Shown: positions 1 through 10,437 of the stretch, in pieces | Position numbering within the stretch: position 1 is the stretch's first letter | How the letters are laid out: each line of letters begins with the position of its first letter | NCBI RefSeq assembly: GCF_003143775.1 | Contig: NZ_QFRJ01000006.1 | Span: 124,001-188,000, forward strand | DNA: 64,000 nucleotides | Direction of reading: 5' to 3' | Origin: Brumimicrobium oceani | GTDB taxonomy: Bacteria > Bacteroidota > Bacteroidia > Flavobacteriales_D > Crocinitomicaceae | Notes under the pieces: model-generated | The model's input: the letters and a program-made list of their open reading frames with translations, nothing else | The model's database searches: none | What the model was told of the DNA's origin: nothing | Position numbers and translations under genes: made by a program

Positions 1-939
1 GCTGATATTGATGCACTGCCTATTCAGGAGCAAAATGATGTTGATTATAAATCGAAAAACGATGGAATAATGCACGCTTGTGGTCATGATGTGCATACAT
101 CCGTCCTATTGGGAGCTGCTGAGATTCTATTTGGGATGAGAAATGAACTAAAAGATCCAGTAAAGTTAATTTTCCAACCAGGCGAAGAGAAAAATCCCGG
201 AGGAGCAAGCTTAATGATTGAGGCGGGTTGTTTGGAAAACCCAAAAGTGAAAGAAATGTATGCCTTGCATGTTTTTCCAGATTTTGCTGTTGGTCAAGTT
301 GGTACTAAAGAAGGACTATATATGGCTTCTTGCGATGAAGTCTATATCGACATTATTGGAAAAAGTGGTCACGGAGCCACTCCTCACGAAACAATCGACA
401 GCATACTGGTTGGAGCAGAAATAGTTACCTCACTTCAGCAAATTGTGAGTAGAAAATGTGATCCAAAAATTCCTTGTGTTTTAAACTTTGGACATTTTGA
501 AGCTCTGGGAACAACAAATGTAGTTCCAGAAAAAGTACATATCAAAGGAACATTCAGGACCATGAATGAAGAATGGCGAGCAAAAGCGCTACAACAAATC
601 ACAAAGCAAGCAGAACTCATTGCAGAAGCTCACGGAGCAAAAGCCATTGTTGAAATTAGTAAGGGCTATCCATTTTTAGAAAATGACGTTGAACTGACAA
701 GAAAATTTGTACAAAAAGCCAACAACTGGCTAGGCGAGGAAAATGTACATGATTTACCGATTCGTTTAACAGCTGAAGACTTCTCTTTCTACGCACAAGA
801 AATCCCAACATGCTTTTTTAGAATTGGCGTGAGAAACGAAGAAAAAGGAATCGTGCATGGAGTTCACAATTCCAGATTTAATATCGACCATGAAGCCTTA
901 AAAACGGGGATGCAAATGATGGTGATGGCTTGTTTGTAA
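1..939 (+). CDS. M20-family metallo-amidohydrolase (5' end outside window)
   Basis: The reading frame is open from base 1, so the gene begins upstream; 312 codons are visible and roughly 80-90 N-terminal residues are missing. The first in-frame ATG (base 70) falls inside the conserved metal-binding motif HACGHDVHT and cannot be the start. Other M20 hallmarks follow in order: QPGEEKNPGGA with paired glutamates, GHGATPHETID in the lid/dimerisation domain, LTAEDFSFYAQ, and a C-terminal GVHNSRFNID histidine. This pattern fits the hippurate hydrolase / N-acyl-amino-acid amidohydrolase group, cytosolic enzymes that hydrolyse N-acyl amino acids with a metal pair. Motif order gives the family with confidence. 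The substrate cannot be read from sequence, and N-acetyldiaminopimelate deacetylase is an alternative. Confidence 0.9.
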   Translation, partial: ADIDALPIQEQNDVDYKSKNDGIMHACGHDVHTSVLLGAAEILFGMRNELKDPVKLIFQPGEEKNPGGASLMIEAGCLENPKVKEMYALHVFPDFAVGQVGTKEGLYMASCDEVYIDIIGKSGHGATPHETIDSILVGAEIVTSLQQIVSRKCDPKIPCVLNFGHFEALGTTNVVPEKVHIKGTFRTMNEEWRAKALQQITKQAELIAEAHGAKAIVEISKGYPFLENDVELTRKFVQKANNWLGEENVHDLPIRLTAEDFSFYAQEIPTCFFRIGVRNEEKGIVHGVHNSRFNIDHEALKTGMQMMVMACL

Positions 940-1021
940 ATAATTACGAATTACCAATCATTTAATTACGAATGTATGGGGCGTGAAGATGAGTTTGTTC
1001 TTATCGGATAAAAAATTAAAA

Positions 1022-1140
1022 ATTAACCGCAATGGCGCAAAGGTCTCAAAGTAAAATTGAGCAAAACTTGTTTACTCAATTCACCTTGGTAAAAAAAACT
1101 CAGCGAACTTTGCGTTAACCTCTGCGACTTCGCGGTAAAA
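1022..1140. repeat. Inverted-pair copy of the CGCAAAG dispersed repeat
   Basis: The left arm begins ACCGCAATGGCGCAAAGGT and the right arm ends CCTCTGCGACTTCGCGGT, which are imperfect reverse complements. Between them lies a hairpin-capable AATTGAG...CTCAATT. The same words recur at 18.0-18.8, 19.4 and 47.8-47.97 kb. The element fills the gap between the convergent amidohydrolase and arsM genes, ending 2 bases before the arsM stop. Confidence 0.6.
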
Positions 1141-1142
1141 AA

Positions 1143-2204
1143 TCAACAACAACCTCCTCCAACACTCTCGTTACTCTCTGACTTACTCGCAAATGGAATA
1201 TCCGTCCCACAGCCTTCGTAAATGCCGTAATGTGTTGACCAATCTCCAAAGAAATCGAAATGTTTATTGTAACGCGTATCGTTTAGCATTCGAAATGTAT
1301 TTCCGCAAACACTCATTATCTTACCTTTAGGAAACTCATGGTGATCGTCCAAAAATAAATTTTCTTTCTCTGTTGAAAGCGTTCCTTTATAGCGCACTGC
1401 TTGACCATAATCTTCACAGTATTGTTCTAAGCCATCAATTTTAAACAAGCGATAAGTCACTGAGAAGAACTTAATATTACCTACTTTTTCCTCAAGCTCC
1501 TCGTTTTCTATGGTGATAGGCTCGTCTTCCGCAACTCTTGGGTCAGAGAACCCTGCTTTTCTTGCAGCGTTTAAAAAATCGTTCCAATACAATGCACCAC
1601 TGAGACATTCACCCCAAAGCACTTGATCTTTTTGCAGTTCCTGTGGTATTCTTCTATCGGAATACACATCAGAAAAATACATTTCTCCACCTGGCTTTAG
1701 AAGCTTGAATGCATCTGACAACACTTTATCTTTGTTAGAAGCTAAGTTAATTACACAATTAGAAATAATCAAATCAAAAGACTCTGGCGCAAAACCCAAC
1801 TCATCTAATTTCTCAATATTACCATTAACGAATTCAACATTAGATTTAGAATAACCAAATTTTTCTTTGTGATATTCCAAATGTTTATTGGCAACGTCCA
1901 ACTGCTCTTGTGTCATGTCTACACCCACAATTTCACCTGCTTCACCCACAAGTTGAGCAGCAATATAACAATCGCGACCACTCCCAGAACCCAAATCAAG
2001 AATCCTAAGTCCTTCCACCTCAGAAGGAATCGTTAAACCACAACCATAATATTTATCAGAAACTTCCGGATGAACATTCTTTAAGGCATTTTTAATTTCT
2101 AAAGGCGGAGCTACTGCTGTGCAGCAGGCATTTGTTTTCAAATCTGTCGAGCTCTCCAATTCTTTTCCGTAATACTCTTTTACGCTATCGTGTATTGTAG
2201 ACAT
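1143..2204 (-). CDS. arsM: Arsenite S-adenosylmethionine methyltransferase
   Basis: This 353-residue protein has a class I SAM-methyltransferase core, with glycine-rich motif I ILDLGSGSGRD at residues 68-78. It also carries the three cysteine contexts that bind As(III) in ArsM/AS3MT: YGCG (Cys55), SNCVINL (Cys150) and GECLSG (Cys200). An N-terminal NACC pair, a GCGT near residue 332 and a terminal GGGCC tail add further cysteines. The family transfers methyl groups to arsenite, giving methylated, often volatile arsenicals in the cytosol. The start is preceded by an A-rich tract (AGAAAAAAAA), normal for Bacteroidota. No arsR, arsB or arsC gene is nearby. It follows recQ on the same strand after 165 bases and probably has its own promoter. 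Assignment is confident. Confidence 0.93.
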   Translation of the reverse strand: MSTIHDSVKEYYGKELESSTDLKTNACCTAVAPPLEIKNALKNVHPEVSDKYYGCGLTIPSEVEGLRILDLGSGSGRDCYIAAQLVGEAGEIVGVDMTQEQLDVANKHLEYHKEKFGYSKSNVEFVNGNIEKLDELGFAPESFDLIISNCVINLASNKDKVLSDAFKLLKPGGEMYFSDVYSDRRIPQELQKDQVLWGECLSGALYWNDFLNAARKAGFSDPRVAEDEPITIENEELEEKVGNIKFFSVTYRLFKIDGLEQYCEDYGQAVRYKGTLSTEKENLFLDDHHEFPKGKIMSVCGNTFRMLNDTRYNKHFDFFGDWSTHYGIYEGCGTDIPFASKSESNESVGGGCC

Positions 2205-2369
2205 TTTTTTTTCTGTTTGTTTATTTGTGAAGTTGCTGATTTGTTTACTTCAACCACCTTCTCCACTAGCAATTAGACAACTTTTCCGACCTCTAGCGGA
2301 TTAACAATTAACTATATATACAAGGATCCCTAACGCGTTAATAATTAATAATTAAACATTAACAATTAT

Positions 2370-4559
2370 TTAGTTTGCCATTTCTGACATAAACTTAATA
2401 CGCATCAACCTTAATTCTTCCTCGGTGTAATCCCCATCAAATTCATCGTAAGCCTCTTGTAAAGAATCTGTTTCTGCCTCTGAAAAATAATCATAAATCT
2501 CTTCTTGATTGTCCTCGTCCAATATTTCGTCCAAATAATAATTGATATTCACCCTGGTTCCAGAATTGACAATCATTTCAATCTCATCAATTATTTCATC
2601 CATTGACTTTCCTTGGGAATTACTAATGTCTTCCAAAGGCAATTTCCTATCAATATTTTGAATTAACTGAACCTTTAATCCAGATTTGTTCACCAATGAT
2701 TTCACGACCATATCTTGCGGACGCTCTATCTCGTTGTTTTCGACATACTCTTTGATTAATGTCAAGAAAGGAGCGCCATATCTTTTTGCTTTCCCCAGTC
2801 CAACCCCCTGAATATTTGTCAATTCCTCTTTCGTGATAGGATATTGCAAAGTCATATCCTTTAAACTTGCTTCTTGGAATATAACAAAAGGTGGAATATC
2901 TTTATCTCTTGAAATTTGCTTTCTAAGATCTAGTAAGGCTTGATAAAGCTCCTCGTCAAATGTGTCCTTAATTCCCATTGCGGCAACATCTCCGCTATCT
3001 TCATCTACGGAGTAATCATGCTCCTTAACCAGTTTAAACGAATGGGGATTCTTAAGGAACTCATGACCTCTTTCCGTCATTTTAATTACTCCATAGGTTT
3101 CAATATCTTTTGAAATTAAACCCGCCACAAGTGCTTGACGCACTACTGCATTCCAAAACACTTTATCATGCTCTTTTCCCGATGCGAAATGCGGAAGTAA
3201 ATTATGTTTATAGGAGTTAATCTCTGTCGTATTCTCACCGTTTAAGAAAGAACATATATGAGGCGCTCTTTGCATTTCTTTCAGCTCGATCACTGCATGC
3301 AAAAGATTAGCAATTTCTGTTTTACCCTCTGTCTTTTCTTTTGGATTGCGACAATTATCGCACATTTCAGAGCATTTAGAATCATCGTATTCTTCTCCAA
3401 AATAATGTAGTAAATACTTCCTTCTGCAAATTGAAGTTTCGGCGTAAGACACAATTTCAAACAATAGCTGCCTTCCAACCTCTTGCTCTGCTACAGGTTT
3501 ACCTTGTAAGAACTTCTCTAATTTTTCGATGTCCTTGTACGCGTAGAAAGCTACACATTCTCCAACTCCACCATCTCTTCCTGCACGCCCAGTTTCTTGA
3601 TAATAACTTTCCAACGATTTTGGAATATCATGATGAATCACAAACCTAACATCTGGCTTGTCAATTCCCATTCCAAAAGCAATTGTCGCAACAATTACAT
3701 CCACTTCCTCCATCAAAAATGCATCCTGATGTCTGGCACGTGTAGACGCATCCATTCCTGCATGATAACCTAGAGCGTTAATACCATTAACACGGAGTAT
3801 TTCGGACAACTGCTCAACTTTTTTACGTGATAGGCAGTAAATAATTCCTGATTTACCTTTCCGTTTTCGGATATACTTAATGATTTCTTTCTCGACATCT
3901 CTTTTTGGTCGAACTTCATAGTAAAGATTATCTCTGTTAAAAGACGCTTTATATAGGTGTGCGTCACCCATATTCAAGTTTTTCTGAATATCCTGTTGCA
4001 CTTTTGGAGTTGCAGTAGCTGTCAATGCAATAATTGGGACATCTGAAATTGCTTCAAAAATTTCGCGTAATCGGCGATACTCTGGACGGAAATCGTGTCC
4101 CCATTCAGAAATACAGTGCGCTTCATCAATTGCGAAAAAGGAAATCTTCACAGAGGTGAAGAAATCTATATTCGATTGCTTAGTGAGCGATTCAGGAGCA
4201 ACATAAAGCAGTTTGGTTTTACCTGCTTTAATATCTTCCTTTACCTTATTGGCATCCGTTTTGGACAATGAACTATTGAGAACATGAGCGACGGAATCAT
4301 CTTCACTGACATTCCGAATGGCATCCACCTGATTTTTCATCAGTGCAATCAATGGGGAGACGATTATTGCTGTACCTTCCGACAATAACGCAGGAAGCTG
4401 ATAGCACATCGACTTACCACCACCGGTTGGCATGATAACGAATGTATTCTTTTTATCTAAAATACTCCTTATTATAGATTCTTGATCACCACGGAACTGA
4501 TCGTACCCAAAATACTTGCGCAAGGCAAGGTTTAACTCCGAAACTTCTGTAACAGACAT
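2370..4559 (-). CDS. recQ: ATP-dependent DNA helicase RecQ
   Basis: This 729-residue superfamily 2 3'-5' helicase has Walker A PTGGGKS (residues 44-50), the DEAH box in AIDEAHCISEWGHDFRP (145-148) and motif VI QETGRAGRDG. A zinc-binding cysteine cluster with the RecQ-Ct winged helix follows (Cys near 377, then CSEMCDNC). An HRDC domain sits at about residues 523-590 (LYQALLDLRKQIS...IQGVGLGKAKRYG). About 100 acidic residues follow the HRDC domain, longer than the ~610-residue E. coli enzyme but usual in Bacteroidota. RecQ unwinds recombination and stalled-fork intermediates. The gene diverges from pgk. Confidence 0.96.
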   Translation of the reverse strand: MSVTEVSELNLALRKYFGYDQFRGDQESIIRSILDKKNTFVIMPTGGGKSMCYQLPALLSEGTAIIVSPLIALMKNQVDAIRNVSEDDSVAHVLNSSLSKTDANKVKEDIKAGKTKLLYVAPESLTKQSNIDFFTSVKISFFAIDEAHCISEWGHDFRPEYRRLREIFEAISDVPIIALTATATPKVQQDIQKNLNMGDAHLYKASFNRDNLYYEVRPKRDVEKEIIKYIRKRKGKSGIIYCLSRKKVEQLSEILRVNGINALGYHAGMDASTRARHQDAFLMEEVDVIVATIAFGMGIDKPDVRFVIHHDIPKSLESYYQETGRAGRDGGVGECVAFYAYKDIEKLEKFLQGKPVAEQEVGRQLLFEIVSYAETSICRRKYLLHYFGEEYDDSKCSEMCDNCRNPKEKTEGKTEIANLLHAVIELKEMQRAPHICSFLNGENTTEINSYKHNLLPHFASGKEHDKVFWNAVVRQALVAGLISKDIETYGVIKMTERGHEFLKNPHSFKLVKEHDYSVDEDSGDVAAMGIKDTFDEELYQALLDLRKQISRDKDIPPFVIFQEASLKDMTLQYPITKEELTNIQGVGLGKAKRYGAPFLTLIKEYVENNEIERPQDMVVKSLVNKSGLKVQLIQNIDRKLPLEDISNSQGKSMDEIIDEIEMIVNSGTRVNINYYLDEILDEDNQEEIYDYFSEAETDSLQEAYDEFDGDYTEEELRLMRIKFMSEMAN

Positions 4560-4889
4560 ATGTATTGAAATTTTGTCTTATAAATATACAAAAAATAAGC
4601 AATACGAATTTAAGGAATTATTAAATACTTATCAAAGTCAAAACACATATACTTTACTACAAATTATAAATCTGTCAAAATATGCAACAAACCCTTTTAA
4701 AATCAAGCTTTAGCAAAACAGAAAACTTTTCAGGGATAGGGTAATTGTTGGAAAAAGAAAATTAAATAAATATTATAGAAACGCTTAAAAGCACTTTAAC
4801 ACTTCTTAATACGCCATTTCATTTTTCTTTAAGTATTAAAATTTTGGTATTAAAGATTGTATTATTTTTGTCGAAAAATATTACATACC
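4560..4889. other. Divergent recQ-pgk intergenic region
   Basis: No gene is apparent in this 330-base AT-rich spacer; short open frames here have no recognisable product. It should hold promoters for both divergent genes. Nothing beyond the pgk promoter candidate could be resolved. Confidence 0.5.
4844..4870 (+). promoter_or_regulatory. Putative pgk promoter (TTG / TATTTTTG)
   Basis: TTG at 4844-4846 and TATTTTTG at 4863-4870 match the Bacteroidota -33/-7 consensus (TTTG ... TAnnTTTG). The spacing is 16, slightly short. The -7 element ends 19 bases before the pgk ATG, implying a very short leader. Confidence 0.4.
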
Positions 4890-6080
4890 ATGAAAACTAT
4901 TTCTAATATCGACTTTAAAAACAAGCGTGCCTTAATACGTGTGGACTTCAATGTTCCCTTGAATGAGGATAATAAAATCACAGACAACACGCGTATAAAA
5001 GCAGCTGTTCCTACCATAAAACTTATACTTGAAAAAGGAGGTAGTGTTGTATTAATGTCCCACCTAGGTAGACCAAAAGGTGGATACGAGGAGAAGTTCT
5101 CCTTAAAGCACATAACTAGTGAATTAGAGAAGTTAATTGGAAGAGATGTCAAATTCCTAGGGGATTGTATAGGGGAAGATGCTCTTAATTATACCAAAAA
5201 CCTTAAAAGTGGTGAGGTAGTATTATTAGAAAATCTACGCTTTTACTCAGAAGAAAAATCTGGAGATTCAGAATTTGCTCAAAAGCTCTCAAATCATGGT
5301 GACATTTACATCAATGATGCTTTTGGAACAGCGCACAGGGCGCATGCCAGCACAGCCGTCATTGCAGAAAACTTTCCAAATGACAAATATTTCGGTTTGT
5401 TATTAGAGAAAGAAATAAAAAATATCGATGTTTTACTTCACACACCCAAACCACCAACAACGGCAATTATTGGAGGAGCAAAAGTGAGCTCAAAAATCAC
5501 TATTATTGAAAAACTAATGGATTCCGTAGATCAAATTATTATTGGTGGAGGAATGGCTTACACATTTATCAAAGCTCAAGGCGGCCAAGTTGGTGATTCG
5601 CTGGTTGAAGATGATTACTTAGAAACTGCTAAGAAAGTTTTGGAAATGGCAGAACAGAAAAAAGTAAAAATCCATTTACCAAGCGATACAATTATAGCAG
5701 ATAAATTTGCGAATGATGCCAACGCAAAGTCATGTGATATCAATGAAATTCCAGAAGGCTGGATGGGATTAGATATAGGAACAGAATCAATTCACAATTT
5801 CAACACCGTTATTCAGTCCTCTAAAACTATTCTTTGGAATGGTCCAATGGGTGTTTTTGAAATGGAAAACTTTATGCAAGGAACAGTGGCGGTAGCGAAC
5901 TCCTTGGTAAATGCAACCTCAAATGGTGCATTCACTTTAATTGGTGGTGGCGACTCTGTTGCAGCAATCAATTTGTTAAACTTAGCAGACCAAGTAAGTT
6001 ATGTATCCACTGGTGGAGGCGCTATGCTGGAATACCTAGAAGGAAAAGAACTGCCAGGTATTCAGTCAATCAACAATTAG
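4890..6080 (+). CDS. pgk: Phosphoglycerate kinase
   Basis: This 396-residue enzyme interconverts 1,3-bisphosphoglycerate + ADP and 3-phosphoglycerate + ATP in cytosolic glycolysis. Family signatures are RVDFNVPLN near the N-terminus, SHLGRPKG, NDAFGTAHRAHAST, GGAKVSSKI, LWNGPMGVFE and the C-terminal GGGDSVAAIN and STGGGAMLEYLEGK motifs. The frame is open to 4857, but the ATG at 4890 (MKTISNIDFKNKRAL) is chosen: it gives the normal length and alignment and lies just after the -7 element. A strong terminator follows. Enolase is encoded only 3 kb away, but convergently. Confidence 0.97.
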   Translation: MKTISNIDFKNKRALIRVDFNVPLNEDNKITDNTRIKAAVPTIKLILEKGGSVVLMSHLGRPKGGYEEKFSLKHITSELEKLIGRDVKFLGDCIGEDALNYTKNLKSGEVVLLENLRFYSEEKSGDSEFAQKLSNHGDIYINDAFGTAHRAHASTAVIAENFPNDKYFGLLLEKEIKNIDVLLHTPKPPTTAIIGGAKVSSKITIIEKLMDSVDQIIIGGGMAYTFIKAQGGQVGDSLVEDDYLETAKKVLEMAEQKKVKIHLPSDTIIADKFANDANAKSCDINEIPEGWMGLDIGTESIHNFNTVIQSSKTILWNGPMGVFEMENFMQGTVAVANSLVNATSNGAFTLIGGGDSVAAINLLNLADQVSYVSTGGGAMLEYLEGKELPGIQSINN

Positions 6081-6107
6081 ATTGACCAAAATTAAATAGT
6101 TAAGAAT

Positions 6108-6147
6108 AAAAAAAGACGAATCTCAAAATTGAGATTCGTCTTTTTTT
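6108..6147. terminator. Bidirectional intrinsic terminator after pgk
   Basis: A near-perfect hairpin (AAAGACGAATCTCAA / TTGAGATTCGTCTTT, two-base loop) is flanked by A- and T-tracts, so it can act on both strands. It separates the convergent pgk and T9SS protein genes. Confidence 0.85.
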
Positions 6148-6195
6148 ATTACCAGTACTTTAATAGACGCTAAAGCAATTTGGTTGGTAGTTCCT

Positions 6196-8985
6196 CTAGT
6201 AAATCACCGTTATAATTCCATCCCAAACATACTTTTCATCATTGATTAAGTTAGTCGCTTGGATTTTATAAATATACGTTCCAGATTTTACTAGAGCACC
6301 ACCTTGCCCATAAGTACCATCCCATCCCACATTTAAGTCGTGAGACTCCCAAACTTTTTCTCCCCAGCGATTATAAATCTCAACCGTAACATTCATTTTA
6401 TCAATCCCTTCAATGGTTGGCTTCCAAGTTGGATTTAACTCATCACCATCTGGCGTAAATGAATTAGGCGTAAAAATCAATACTTCAGGTATAACCTCAA
6501 CAGTTTTTGTAATTGTGTCTTTACAATCAAACATAGAAACCGCAATCATTTCTACTGAAAACGTTCCAACCTGCCCCTCAGGATATTTCGTTTTAGGGTC
6601 TTTTAGAACTGAGAACTCCGGCGTCCCTCCAAGAAAAGTCCAGCTATAAGTATCAGCATCCTCACTATAGTTTTGGAAATTCACCTCAGAGTTTAATATC
6701 GTAGCTGGTTTCGGATAATAGGTGAAATCTGCCTTTGGTTTTGGGTATACAGTTAACATTTCATTATTCGTTAAAGAATCAATACAGCCGTCAGGAGTTA
6801 CAACCACTAATTGAACGCCATAAACACCTGGCTTTTCTATAGCTACATCTATTGTATCATTCATCATAAATGTTTGATCATCTGAAATATACCAATATGT
6901 ATCTTCTACCAATAAAGAGTCTGTTTCGTTATACAACACAAATTCGGCTGGTGTACAAATCTCCCCATCAACTACATCGAATTTAACATTAGGCAACTTC
7001 GCCACAACCACTTCTGAAGTACTTGTCTTTGGTGTACTTTCACAACCATCTGTCACCATTACAGTGTAGTTAGTTGTCGTAGAAGGAGAAACATTGATAA
7101 TATTACTTGTACCTACAACACTACCATTAGGATCTGTCCAAGTGTAGTTGTAAGGACCATTATCCCCACCTGTTACGGTCGCAGAAACGTTAATAGATTC
7201 GCCTGGACAAATTGTTTGAGAAGCTGTACTTGACAATTCCAATGGTGGCAGCACTTCTACCTCTATAATCAAGGGCGGCGTTGTGCAGCCTGCCACACTT
7301 TCCGCATAAACCGTATAGTTAGTTGATGCATTGGGCTGTACAGTTTGTGTGCTTGTTAAATCATTTGTATGCCCCCAATGATATTCAACAGGGTTTGCAC
7401 CGGTAGCTGTCCCTATTAAAGTTGCCTCTCCATTTTCACAGACAGTCGTATCCGCAGAGGTGGTTAGTAGCAATTCTTCATAAACCACAATCATAGAATC
7501 GACTTTAATTAATGCACAAGAGTCATTAGATTCGGTCAAGAAAAACTGATATTGACCAGGTGTATCAAAAGCTACATCAGCGTCGATTGTCTGATCATCC
7601 GGTGTGAAGGTAACCGTTCCAGGTCCGGTGTATGTCCAAATAATATCATTGGTGGGCATAGTAAAAGTCCCATTCAAGGTTCCGGTTCCTCCCGCGCAGA
7701 CGGTGGTGTCAGCTCCCGCATCCGTTACCAAATCAAGGGGTTTATCGACAAGCCAAATATCTCCATAAGAGAAGGTGGTATCTCCACAAGAATTAATGGT
7801 ATAGGCGGTAAGGAATATATCCTCTGGTCCCTCGTAGATTGAATCGTTTACGGGTGAAAAGTCTAAGCAAAAAGTAGTATCTCCTGGTGGCAAAATAATG
7901 CTATCCCCTAAGTTAGGTAAATTTGAAAATGAATAATCTATTCCTTCAACCGCTGAACCAGAAATTTGGTAATAAACTATCGACGTATCTACACTTTGGT
8001 CCAAAGATCTTGTAAAGCAAAAACTCCCCACGTCACAACCTTCAACAATAACCGTGTCCAGGTAAATGGATGTAACATTACTACTTTCAATAACGATATT
8101 AGGCTCAGAAGCGAATGATCCTGCCTTTAAGAAAACCCCTGAGTCATAAGATTGGTCTACCACATTACCTATCGCCAATTTAATATGATATGTTTCTCCA
8201 CAAATCACAGATGCATTAGCAGTTAATTCAACTGTACTACCATTAAAAGCAGGTCCAAACCCAGAAGGAGATATTGTTGGAGACATGTTATAGATGGCAT
8301 TATAAGCTGTTGTGAAGAGCACTGAATTGGCTATCCAATTCGGGTTTAAGTTTGAACAATTTGTTGTTGCCCCCCCTGAGGAAACTCCTGAGTTCAGGGT
8401 ATTAATTCCTACGGGGATATTATTTGAGCCCGGAATTGTAGCAATATTCTTTGAATTGTTTGAATATGGTCCTGAAATACCTGGACCTGAAATGAAAAAT
8501 CCAAAAACGTCATTAAAGTTTGAACAAGTAAAACTGCTGTACTCTGCAGAAGTAAAAATATAGCTAAAAGAAAGTGTGTCTCCATCTGGAACAAAATCAA
8601 ATTCTAGAACAACTCCGTTTGTTATGTTGTTTGGTGTAATTGCGCTTAAATCAGCATCAGTTATCACACTCGCATTCTCAGTCTTCAAAATCACTCCTCC
8701 TGAGAGTGGAAAACCAGCAGATGCATTTGTAAATTGATTTAATGAAGCCTGTGGATTATTCACTAAAAACGGACTCCCGTTAAAAGTAATATTTGTAGCT
8801 ACAACACCTTGCCCAAGCAAAACATCAGTTACTGCATAAGCTGGTGTAACATTAGGATTTACGGCTGATATCTGACTGATAGTGCTTGATGTTCCTTGAA
8901 TAATAAAAAATAAAATAAGTACAACCAAAGATTGAAGATTCCTCTTGGTTTTATTGTGGGGCAGTAATGTATATGTGTTTTTCAT
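6196..8985 (-). CDS. T9SS type B secreted protein with choice-of-anchor L domain
   Basis: This 929-residue exported protein has an N-terminal signal peptide (hydrophobic VVLILFFIIQG near residues 21-31). A choice-of-anchor L-type module spans about 60-290 (DTLSFSYIFTSAEYSSF, NDVFGFFISGPG), followed by a Calx-beta-like segment about 310-400 (SAVEGIDYSF). Several Ig-like repeats follow at about 420-715, then a PKD-like domain about 755-835 (DADTYSWTFLGGTP). It ends in a gliding-motility-associated type B sorting domain (IFTPNSFTPDGDELNP, YNRWGEKVWES, GTYIYKI). It should cross the outer membrane by T9SS and remain on the surface or be released; ligand unknown. Its start codon directly follows an 18-bp perfect hairpin. 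Confidence 0.88.
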   Translation of the reverse strand: MKNTYTLLPHNKTKRNLQSLVVLILFFIIQGTSSTISQISAVNPNVTPAYAVTDVLLGQGVVATNITFNGSPFLVNNPQASLNQFTNASAGFPLSGGVILKTENASVITDADLSAITPNNITNGVVLEFDFVPDGDTLSFSYIFTSAEYSSFTCSNFNDVFGFFISGPGISGPYSNNSKNIATIPGSNNIPVGINTLNSGVSSGGATTNCSNLNPNWIANSVLFTTAYNAIYNMSPTISPSGFGPAFNGSTVELTANASVICGETYHIKLAIGNVVDQSYDSGVFLKAGSFASEPNIVIESSNVTSIYLDTVIVEGCDVGSFCFTRSLDQSVDTSIVYYQISGSAVEGIDYSFSNLPNLGDSIILPPGDTTFCLDFSPVNDSIYEGPEDIFLTAYTINSCGDTTFSYGDIWLVDKPLDLVTDAGADTTVCAGGTGTLNGTFTMPTNDIIWTYTGPGTVTFTPDDQTIDADVAFDTPGQYQFFLTESNDSCALIKVDSMIVVYEELLLTTSADTTVCENGEATLIGTATGANPVEYHWGHTNDLTSTQTVQPNASTNYTVYAESVAGCTTPPLIIEVEVLPPLELSSTASQTICPGESINVSATVTGGDNGPYNYTWTDPNGSVVGTSNIINVSPSTTTNYTVMVTDGCESTPKTSTSEVVVAKLPNVKFDVVDGEICTPAEFVLYNETDSLLVEDTYWYISDDQTFMMNDTIDVAIEKPGVYGVQLVVVTPDGCIDSLTNNEMLTVYPKPKADFTYYPKPATILNSEVNFQNYSEDADTYSWTFLGGTPEFSVLKDPKTKYPEGQVGTFSVEMIAVSMFDCKDTITKTVEVIPEVLIFTPNSFTPDGDELNPTWKPTIEGIDKMNVTVEIYNRWGEKVWESHDLNVGWDGTYGQGGALVKSGTYIYKIQATNLINDEKYVWDGIITVIY

Positions 8986-9043
8986 AACTCTAATCGCTTT
9001 CTGTTAGTTTCATTGAGTAAACGGTCAGAAAGCGATTAGAGTT
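8986..9043 (-). promoter_or_regulatory. Start-codon-abutting leader hairpin
   Basis: Perfect 18-base inverted repeats at 8986-9003 and 9026-9043 enclose a 22-base loop. On the minus strand the mRNA reads arm, loop, complementary arm (CAGAAAGCGATTAGAGTT), then directly the ATG of the T9SS gene. Folding would bury the whole ribosome-entry region. No T-tract follows, so it is not a terminator. It could act as a translational switch or mRNA stabiliser; function is inferred. Confidence 0.6.
8990..9013 (-). CDS. Possible seven-codon leader peptide (uORF)
   Basis: An ATG in the hairpin loop opens a frame encoding MKLTESD. Its stop lies inside the proximal arm, four bases before the ATG of the downstream T9SS gene. 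Ribosomes translating it would unzip the stem and could re-initiate on the main ORF. Short ATG-stop frames occur often by chance, so this rests on position alone. Confidence 0.25.
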   Translation of the reverse strand: MKLTESD

Positions 9044-9117
9044 GCCTTAAATCAATAAAAAAACATCTGTTTCAACGTTTAAATATTGGATTCCTAAAAT
9101 CTACAATAGTGTAACTT

Positions 9118-10437
<1,320 letters not shown>

